From Schizochytrium sp. TIO01 (Eukaryota; Sar; Bigyra; Thraustochytrida; Thraustochytriidae), in NCBI GenBank assembly GCA_004764695.1, contig SMSO01000035.1, forward strand, positions 4,283,040-4,347,039: a stretch of 64,000 nt of DNA. Direction: 5' to 3'. Numbering within the stretch: position 1 is the stretch's first letter; every line of letters begins with the position of its first letter. This document shows, one piece after another, positions 55,322-64,000 of the stretch. The notes under the pieces were generated by a model. That model ran no database searches and was not told the origin of the DNA. It saw only the letters and a list, made by a program, of their open reading frames with translations. The position numbers and the translations under genes were made by a program.

Positions 55322-58300
55322 TTAGGCTGGTGAACCAGATTCCAATAATTCGCGAATCACGGGATGGACTGTTGCTTGCCCGTCAGGATCTAATATTTTT
55401 TTCAGTTGTTCACGCTGCGATGGCGAACAAGTCAAGGCAGCACGGTACAAATATGCAAACGCATCATGATGGAACGAAACGCCACCAGGCCATAGTGTCT
55501 CAGCCACAAGCTTTTCAAGAACCTCAACGTCAAAGCCCAATTCGGATTTGCCATGAATGTCTTTTTGAGTGTCTTCGGAGTGCACTACATCGCGTAGCAG
55601 GTCAAGAGGCTCCGCATAGATGTTGTCCGGTTCAATCATAAAAGTTCGCTCTTGAAAGAGGGCTAAATCACCTGGGCTGGAAGCAAGGCTATTCAGGTCA
55701 GGGTGAAGCGCCACAGCTTGCTCTCTTGCAGCATTGCGTAGTTCACTCCACTCAACATCAGTGAAGACGGAGTGCATGTGCTTTAAGAGAGATTGGATGA
55801 CGAGAGATTCACATTGCGGTTGTGCACGCAAGACAGGGACATGTTTTACAGCCATACTCAAAGCACCCTGGCGCAGAGCATCCACCTCGTCTTGCGCAAA
55901 AACGAGCAAAGCACGCCATGCGTGAGTTAACACTGGATCACAGATCTCTAGCATACAGGACGAGCGGAGAGCATCCAAGGCTGCTAGGCGCAAATGGAAG
56001 GACTGTGCCGGATCGGAGCATTCGTATACAATGTTCGCCAATCTACTCTGAATGTCTGGCTGTTGCGCTGCGTACGCACCAAGAGCACGAACAGTTGCCG
56101 ATTGAGAGCCCTCGCCACTACAAATCTGAGAGGAGTACATACGCAGAAGACGTTGCCCAACCTCGGGGGACCGTTTGGCTTCACTTGAGGCTAGGAAGTC
56201 CATGCGTGCGATCAACTCAGGCGGATAGACCACACCTTGCTCGTTCATAGTAACATATTCAACTGCTTGAAGAATCTGGTCATCTTGAGATGACGATGGC
56301 ACATCTTTGGTTGCTATCAATGCGGCGAGGCGGCGACGACAATCTTCGCTGCGCAAATTCGTAGCCATCACTTCAGGAGACAGCAGACGACAAGCAAGAG
56401 AAACGCCGTCTTCTGTCTCACATGCACTGTCGCCAGCTTCCTTCGCCAGAGCAAATATCGCGTCTGACAGGTTTTCACGCGGAACCAGGAGTGCGAACTG
56501 CCACAAAGAGTTCCACACTGCAGTGTGCATCATTGGAATGGGACCGCATGTGCTTAGAACCGCTCGCATGGCTTCAGCTAACGGTAGCTGTAAATCAAGC
56601 ATTGCTGCACGAGCCCGAGGCCCTGCATGCAAGTTGCGTTCCCGAATGGTTACAAAAAGCTGCCATAAGTGGAGAAGTAGGCCATGTGTATGGTTGTGCC
56701 CCAAGCGCGGGGGTGTAGATGTGCAGCTATTAACAAGCATTGCAAGAATCTCTCTAATCGTATCCAAGAGACGGAACTCAGGACACAATGAGGCCAAAGC
56801 ACGGGAAGCCATGGAACGCGCCATGACATGAGGCTGAGAAGCGCACGCAAGGAGAAGCGGCAAGAACGGCAGAACCTCCTTGTTTCCAGCCTCCCATTCT
56901 GCCTTACGTTCGCCCACGAATGCGTCTTCTTCACCTTCAGGAGATACAAACGCAGGTCGCAAGCGAGACAAAATCAAAAGCATTGGGTATAGGCTTGGGT
57001 CCATCCCGCCAATCTTCTTGTGGCCCGAACGTTGTTCGTTTACGATGCGACGCATGTTCTCCAAGACAGCCATGAACACATCTCCATAGCGCTGCATGAA
57101 GAATGCTGAATTAATCTGACTAGCACCCACAGTACGACTGACTCGCATGTTTTCTTGGCCGAAAGCCCTCTGAATGACTCGTGCAAACACCATCATGGAA
57201 GAGTTTCGTACTTGCCATGCCTCAAGACGAAAGCCTCGCAAAGAAAGCAACAGTAATTGGGGAAGATACTCTTGCAGCTCATGCTGAAGTGACCCATCTT
57301 CAAAAAGGAGCTTGAGGATGTTGAGCGCGTGCACTCGAATACGCATATCGTCCGCATTACCAGCCAGGTACATGAGGCGGGTAGCCATGCGCTCCAAGAG
57401 AATCGTACGTCCCGCACGAGGCTCGGCACAGGCCAATGCCAAAAAGGCGCTTGCAAAGCCGACTGAACGACGCAGGTAGAAACCTTGTCGTCCATCCTCA
57501 AGGCGGTGCAGAAGATAATTCGTCCATTGCATTGGTAACTTTGAAAGCGCAGGGCTGCGGCGTAGACGCAACAATCGAGCAGAAATTCCTTGAAACGAGT
57601 TGCTTACAAAGCCGATAGCACCCATGTGGCGCAGCCGCAAGAGAAGCTGCAACTGCTGCACTCCAATAGCATCAACGCGAGGAGCAGCTAAAACAAAGGC
57701 ATCAGCCTCAAGCTCCAGCGGGCACGTTCGAACAATGGTCTCCATACTCATTGTTACCTCACGAATCACAAGCCACCCGTTGACAATAACATTCTCCGTA
57801 TTATGCATGGGTCTATCCATCAGGATAAGATCATCACTGTCAGCATTATCGCCATTGTCGTCATCATTATGATCATCGTCATCAGAAAGTTGCTCCATGT
57901 CATTATCGGGCACGCCGTCGCCTTCGTCATCTTCATTTTCATCCTCCCCACCGTTTTGTGTCTTGCAAACAGCTTTAGCGGCGGTCTCACAAGCGTTATC
58001 AAGCATACTCAGAGCGTCATCTGCAACTTGTGCCCACGCTTCCGGGTCACGGCGCAGTGTAGTTTCTGAAGCCTCCCAGCAGTTACGAAAGGCCTGCAAG
58101 AGCCCAAAACACTCTTCGGCACCTGGGCGGCGGTACGAATCAATGAGATCTGATATGAAGGCTCTTGCAACAACGTCGCGGGGCATGTTCTTTCCAACAG
58201 CCTCCTGCTCAAAGTCATCATTCGGGTCTTCTTGATAGGGCTCAACAGGCCCTTCGTCAGGGAAAAGAAACATGTTCGGTTCCATACACCGTTCACGTAG

Positions 58301-61300
58301 CTTCTGGTCCCCAGTGAGGTAGTCGACACGGATGCCAGCCTCGCGCAGTTCACGAGTACCGGTGCATTCAACAAACTTAGAAGGTTCACGTACACCTACA
58401 ACAACGCGCTTCACGCCTGCTGAAATACAACGTGATGTACAAGGGCGGTTGCCAGAAAGACGTACACTGCACGGCTCCATCGTTGTATAGATAGTTGTGT
58501 TTTTGGCGCCACCTTTTGCAATATCGTCAATATCTTCAGCCTTTTCAGCAAAGCCCCCAATCTTCATAAATGCAGTTTCTTCAGCATGGGTATTTCCAGG
58601 CATTTCGCGACTGAAGCCACGCGCAAGAATGGTTTGATCTTCTTCGCGAACGATAATAGAGCCAACATTGTATGCCTTCTCCGCACGCTCACATTTGAAT
58701 GCTTCTGCGCAAGAGAGATGCATCCGTGCAAAATCAAGGCGACCCTGCACTGCGGGATCATGGCGTGATGTGGGTTCGCCACGCAGGCCGATAGCCCACC
58801 CTGCGCCAAGCACATACTTTTCATAAAGTACTTGCAAAAGCGCACTACCACCGCGAGCATTCCGCACCTTATGAGACTTGGCAAGTCGCACAGCCCATTT
58901 GACCAGGCGATGCACAGAGTCCCACGATTCAAGTCCAGGGAAAGGTGCAGGTACTCGTCGCATCACCTCTAACACCATTGTGCGTGGTTGTTCATGCACG
59001 TCACGGATAAGACTCAACAATGTAAAAGTGTGGTCTTTATGTTCTAGGGTGCATACTTCAGGAGATGATGCAAAAACCTCAAGCATTAGCAACAAGTGTG
59101 AAAGAACAGTACTCGCACGCTCACGAGGCATATCAGGATAGATTTGTTCAATCATTGTGCGCTTAAACCAAACTAGGAACTCAAGTACCCTCTCGCGATC
59201 TTGGTCTGAGACATTTTGTTCAGCAGCCCGCTTGCTCTGTGTCATTGCAATACCAATCCACTCGAAAAACAGTTGAGAGCTGCGGCGCATCCCCTGCGCA
59301 CAGCTTTCGGACATGGATTTGTGGACAGTGTGCGAGTACGCTACACGAGCAAGCTTCAGTACCTCAGCGCTTGGCATGCGTTGTTTTTTCGTAGGGCAGA
59401 GTACCAGCTTCGCAGCACGTAGCTGCACAAGTGCATCAGCGTGCTGGAGACCCTGTCGTACAGCGCTTGATGGAATTCGCACCTCCTTAGTTGATGTGGA
59501 GATTCCAGCAGCAGCAGATGTGCCGTCGGTTACGTCGTCGTTTGCTTCAGCCATGCTGACATCTTGATCACTTACATCCTTGCTCGAGGTGGAAGTATTA
59601 GCTGGGATGGTTTGGTTTTCCATATCTGGAACAAATTCGACGCGAAGTCCCGCACTAGATAAAGCTCCCCATAAACGCAGTTTGTCTTCTAATGTTGGCT
59701 GACGTTCTTCCAAGGCTTCCTGTAAAGTCGCACATGTCACACCATTCACTGACAAAAGGAGTTCAGGGACAATACGTGTAGCCACCTGCTCGGCAGCGTT
59801 TGTATCCCCTTTCGTGAGGGCATCCAATAGAGGTGCAAGCCAAACTTGACGTGCATTGAGCCCTTCGTTTTTTTCCAAGTTGCTGGCAATATCGCGAAAG
59901 AGTTTGGTGCTGACTGTGTAAACCTGGCCGTGCTCTTCAAAACAGCGGAGTAGGGCAGGCATGAGATCAGGCTCAATTTGTAGAATACCTCTTGCTCCGT
60001 CGTGCTCAAGAAACCGTCCAACAGCAAGCAAGGCTGCTCGAAGGTTCGTTGTTTGAGATCCGGGGTTGTGTAGTGTGACCTCCTGCAGGAGTCTCCGAAG
60101 AAGCTTACCACGCGCCTCAACTGCAATATCCCTCTCTGCTGCAAAAGAATCAGACAAAGAGGCGGAATTTGCGAAGGCAATGGCCTCGAGAACCTCGAGC
60201 GATGCATTGAACAAGGGTTCTAAGTAATAGCGAGCCTTACGCGAGCCTTGGCTCCAATTATCAAGCACAAAATCAAGGAGCTCAAGGCATCTTTGGCGAC
60301 CGTGATCCTGCCACAAGACAAGGGCATCGTCCTCGAGTTCACGAAGCCCGTGCTTGAAGGTTTTGCACCAAGCTTCAAGCCCGGTTAGACAGTAGCCTTG
60401 GACAGTGGCATTGAATACATGTGCTTCAGAGATAGACATGAGCTTGACATAGATCTGGTCCGAGACCTTGCTGTCTCCAGATGAGTCGCCTGCATCGCTG
60501 CCAAAGAGCATGGAGCGAGGTACACAAGCAAGAAGATTGCGCAAAAGCAACGCAGCCGCAGGCTCAGTACAACTCAGAGCTAGCATTTCTACAAGCGAGC
60601 GAAGTTCATCAGAATGTGTGATTTCTACTTGCTGGTTGTCCTGGTTGACTGGAGACATCTCTTGAAGCGCCTGATGGCCACTTGTGACCTTGCAGAGTTT
60701 GATGATGGCGCGACGAATCTGCGCAGGTGTGCATAGTGCAAGATCGAGGCGAACCACAGAAATGCCAGCAAACATCTCAATACTCTTTGTTGCTGACGCA
60801 GCATCCGAATCCGCGGCGGTTTTGACCCAAGGGAAAAGGCACTCCTTTGCGAACTGTCGCACAACCTCTTGGTCTTCAGGAGAAGCTGCGGCAATTCGAT
60901 CGGAAGCACCAGGCGCTTGCAGATACTCCATTAGAGCTTGAACAGGAATCTCTGCATTAGCAAGTGCCACAGAAGCATCAAGGACGGTATCAGGACCAGA
61001 GACAAGTGCAGGTGCGTTTAATTCTTTTTGAAGGCTGTGCAGTGTGCGAAAGATCATGCCTGGATCTACGTGAGCGACCACCAAGTCTCTGCATGGATTA
61101 GAAAGTACGAAGTTACGGAGACCAAGTGCTACATCAAGTTTCTCGGTGGGGTTGTCCAGGGCACAAAGAGCTGCCACGCAGACCTTAACTTGCTCTGCAA
61201 GGGACCTTCTCAAGACTTGGGTGTTTCTCAAGGCAGGCTTGCAGAACTGCTGACGCTGCTTGACGGAGCTTGAGTGGTACGGGCGCCGAAAAGATCTGCG

Positions 61301-61661
61301 TACAAATACGAATTAACGCCGCATGGTCTTCGCACAAGCATTCTTGCTCTTCGCGTTGCTGGCAGCAAGTGCACGGTGTTTCTGAAAGAGAGGCTAAGAC
61401 ACACCACTTTCCTGACTTTACGGCACCTTTTGCGTTCGACAGTTTAGCTACACGCCCCAGTAGGTTGTCTGCGTGCAAAAGTGCTTCCACGAGCCTACGG
61501 GCAGCTGAGGCGTTGGAGCATGTAGAGACCTGTTTCCACAGAGCCTCGCGAGCTGCCGTATGCGATGCACCAAAACTATCCTTTATCATATACACGTCTC
61601 GTCCATGTGCAGGGACAGGTTGCCGCCCACGCAGCACAAGCTTGCGGTTTCGCTTCACCAT
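55322..61661 (-). CDS. THADA/Trm732-like HEAT protein with embedded DRAP-type deaminase domain (frame break near 5' end)
   Basis: About 2112 residues if one frame change is allowed near 61205-61231; from ATG 61661 the length is 6340 nt, one more than a multiple of three. Residues up to ~970 are HEAT-like and include FLVWFKRTMIEQIYPDMPRE and LVKWAVRLAKSHKVRNARGG, typical of the THADA/Trm732 N-terminal half. From about 58780 to 58250 a zinc deaminase domain follows: GNTHAEETA (58580-58594), YTTMEPCSVRLSGNRPC (near 58440-58480) and GVREPSKFV, matching fungal RIB2-type DRAP deaminases. THADA sequence then resumes. After an acidic linker (~57800-57990) comes the DUF2428 core with GFYLRRSVGFASAFLAL, RVHALNILKLLF and WQVRNSSMMVFARVI. 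Trm732/THADA partners Trm7/FTSJ1 for 2'-O-methylation of tRNA position 32; DRAP deaminase acts in riboflavin synthesis. The fused activity is unknown. Confidence 0.85.
61184..61231 (-). other. Frame transition in the THADA-like gene
   Basis: The 5' frame (from ATG 61661) ends at TAA just after KHPSLEKVPCRAS. The 3' frame opens one base later and continues for almost 2000 codons. Joining after ...KHPSL gives ...RRSLAEQVK, a smooth helix. Explanations are a one-base sequence error, a real indel, +1 frameshifting at CTT-GAG, or a 22-nt GT-AG micro-intron (61205-61184, GTCCCT...GTTAAG), which would also restore frame. Confidence 0.7.
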
Positions 61662-64000
61662 TGTCCCCAGATATTCAAGCTCGCACAACAAATCGACAGC
61701 TCAACTCAGTTCTAATTTTTTCTGCAGGATATCGATCGGTTTTGATAAATCTATCAGGGCCTCTGGAGACTTCACCAAGAATTCACCGAGCAATTCCCAA
61801 GTTTCTAACGTTGGACAATACCAATTCTGCACCTTTTAATTCCTTCGAACCGGTCAAACTTGGTCAAAATTCCCAAGAAGCTTGAACGAATCAATTGGAC
61901 TTCTTGGCCTTTCCCACAAAGTTTGCAATCGAAGCTTTAAGGTGCCTCTAAATCTCACGAGAGAGGGCCTCACGGGAGAGGTCTGTGGGCCTCTTGCCTC
62001 AATTGATGCTCGGACTTCGCGCCCGACCTCGTTTCCAAGGCTCGAGAGCTGCTAAGACGTCACCCAGGACCGTCCTAGAGATAATTTCTCCCAAATATGT
62101 CCAAGCACGCGCAAGATTTCTCCTGCGCAGCCTGACCACCGCGCGAACCGAGGCCAAATCAGCTCTGTCGCAGTCTCTTCCACTCCTCACGATCCGCATG
62201 GACTCTTACCATCGCTTATACTATTCATGCTTCTACCATTTTTCTTAGACAGGCCTACTCCCTCTTATCTCCAGGCGCTTAATCTGAGACGGACGGAGGC
62301 AGTACTGGAGTATACAATAGGAGGTCCCTAGTAAAGGGTGTTAACGTATTTGAGTAGAAGTAGTAGCATTGGTAGTTGTAGTAGGACATGGCTAGCAGTT
62401 AGAAAGGTAAGAATTTGATAGAGTTAAGAAAGGCTAGTCAGAGTTTTTGGTCAAGCGATCTGAAGTAGAATGAAGAGCGAAATTGGGATTGGTGAGATGA
62501 CAGGGTTTCATTAGGGAGTTAGTTTAGAACTGGTGCGGCACGTGGCATAAGTAACGATATGTAGGTTGTTTAAAAGAGAGATGTTGCAGGGATAAGATCA
62601 AACGCCACGGTTGAAGGAATGAATACATGCGAGAAAATAGTACGTGAAGTTAAGCAGAAACTCTAATTTACGACTCTCTTTCCCTCTATTGAAATTTGCT
62701 CGTAGATGCTTTGAAGCTTTATCGTGCCATTTACTTAATGTTGCAGAAAGCAAAAAGTATATTCAAACATATCAAACAAGTGAGTTGTGTACAGAATGCA
62801 TGAAACGGAGGGGGGGAGAAGAATATGTTAAGATTCTCTCGAATTTGCCTGTTCCACTCTTAGTGCTTTCTAAAGAAATCAGGAATGACTGGATGTCCAA
62901 CATGAAAATTCTATCGAGATAGTATTACCCGCTCTAATGCATGATTTTGGCCTTTCACTTGTGTTCTGCAATCTTACTGTTTATATAAGAATTTAGTTGT
63001 ACTAGCCTTTTTGAATAGTATAATTGTTATAGCTCTGTTTACGTTCATAGATTTCAGCTGTCTGAAGAGCAATCAACGCACTCAAATTATGCATTTTAGC
63101 AGCTGTGTCGTAACAACTGGCAGTCACCGCACGTATTCGCGAGCACTGGTCGTAGTCAACACACAATATGATATCTTGCTTACAATGCCTGTACGAATAG
63201 ACGACCTAGAGGAGCATTAATAGACTTATCTGCCACCTTTGCTCCCAGGAATCTGTCAGCTCATCACAAGTGACTCATTGATCCGTTCGCCAATAAGCTT
63301 TTATACACCGTCCTGTGCACACCCTGTCCGCGCCAGTCGCCCAATATCTCCCCTGCAGAATCTAGCTGCTTCTTATTAATAAACAAAATCACGCCCCCCC
63401 CCCCCCCCCCCCACTTGTATATCTCTAATTTCTTGTTTATACTGGAGCTTTGTTCTAAGTGCACACACACCCCCCTTTTTTTTTTAAGTACCCCCAAATG
63501 AGCGCAGACAAAACTTATCAGAATCAGATAAAACGAAGCCTTTACTTAACCGTACCTGCTGGTTAGCATGAGAAGAGCACTTCTAGGCGCCTTAGATCTT
63601 TTCCAAATACAACGCTATTCTTGGAGGTACTCACTATGTTTTCTCTCGCACTGCCCTGAGGAGTCTCTCTGCCGTATTTTCATTAATTACTCTAGTACCC
63701 TCTTAGAACGCTCTCAAAACCTTCAACGGATCTCCGCGCTGTGCACAGCAAGAAAAACTTTGGCCTGAGATACCCGGCCCGCAACTCTCAAATTATGCTC
63801 AAGGCGCTGAGCATATTGATGGTGCTGCCTGCCCGCCCGCTTCCCTCCAGCGCTGCTAAGACTGACAGTCTTTTGAAGGAAGACTTGTAAAGCTGCAACG
63901 AGGCGCTTTGCGCTTGGATTGAGATTTGCTGATCGTACAGCGCGTGCCGCATAATTTAACGCAAAATCCTCACGAGGTCCACTTCCACATAGGATGGCAG
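61662..64000. other. Upstream flank of the THADA-like gene, no gene seen
   Basis: A GC-richer stretch to about 62230, presumably the promoter region, is followed by AT-rich DNA with short frames only (92 codons at most). Homopolymer and low-complexity runs cluster at 63394-63495. Confidence 0.5.
63394..63412. repeat. Poly-C run (19 bases)
   Basis: Nineteen consecutive C, followed 50 bp later by CACACACA, a second C run and a T run of ten or more. Homopolymer length is prone to sequencing error. Confidence 0.85.

Noticed and set aside
62644-62922. 92-codon plus-strand frame upstream of the THADA-like gene
   Set aside because: AT-rich, isolated, with no domain and no convincing start context.
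1-64000. Transposons, retroelements or viral insertions
   Set aside because: No reverse transcriptase, integrase, transposase or capsid-like frame and no long terminal repeats were seen; only simple, mini- and tandem repeats.

Overview
The window is nuclear DNA from an intron-poor eukaryote that very probably builds a motile cilium or flagellum. Thirteen protein genes are supported. Most are single long open frames with ATG starts in good Kozak-like context; only one clear GT-AG intron was found (163 nt, in the RING gene). Three products belong to ciliary or cilium-associated families (RIB43A, FAM184, Tctex-1 dynein light chain), and a TMC-type membrane channel sits next to the dynein gene. 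No bacterial features (operons, Shine-Dalgarno sites, CRISPR) are present. A flagellated protist fits. A stramenopile such as a labyrinthulomycete is a guess from low intron density and gene content, not something the sequence proves.

Layout. 1-9.4 kb: an unrecognised 975-aa acidic protein (+), a RING finger protein (-) and a PARP-domain protein (-). 9.4-15.3 kb: gene-poor DNA with microsatellites. 15.3-28.9 kb: the dense block, with a Ser-rich RasGAP (+), a two-pass acidic membrane protein (-), RIB43A (-), FAM184 (+, divergent from RIB43A) and a PARG-like macrodomain hydrolase (-). 29.9-31.1 kb: a young tandem array of 258-bp units. 31.9-33.3 kb: an AlkB-type alkane hydroxylase (+). 33.3-48.3 kb: a 15-kb stretch with no credible protein gene, alternating GC-richer patches and AT-rich DNA, many simple repeats and one candidate structured RNA. 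48.3-61.7 kb: a small Ser-rich unknown (+), a Tctex-1 light chain (-), a TMC protein (+, divergent from it) and a very large THADA/Trm732-like gene (-). 61.7-64 kb: no gene seen.

The most unusual object is the last gene. A fungal RIB2-type (DRAP) deaminase domain sits inside an otherwise collinear THADA/Trm732 tRNA-methylation cofactor, between the N-terminal HEAT region and the DUF2428 core. The same gene needs one frame change near its 5' end. Other themes are a matched ADP-ribose pair (a PARP-domain transferase with an altered active-site tyrosine and a PARG-like hydrolase about 19 kb apart) and a clustering of ciliary genes.
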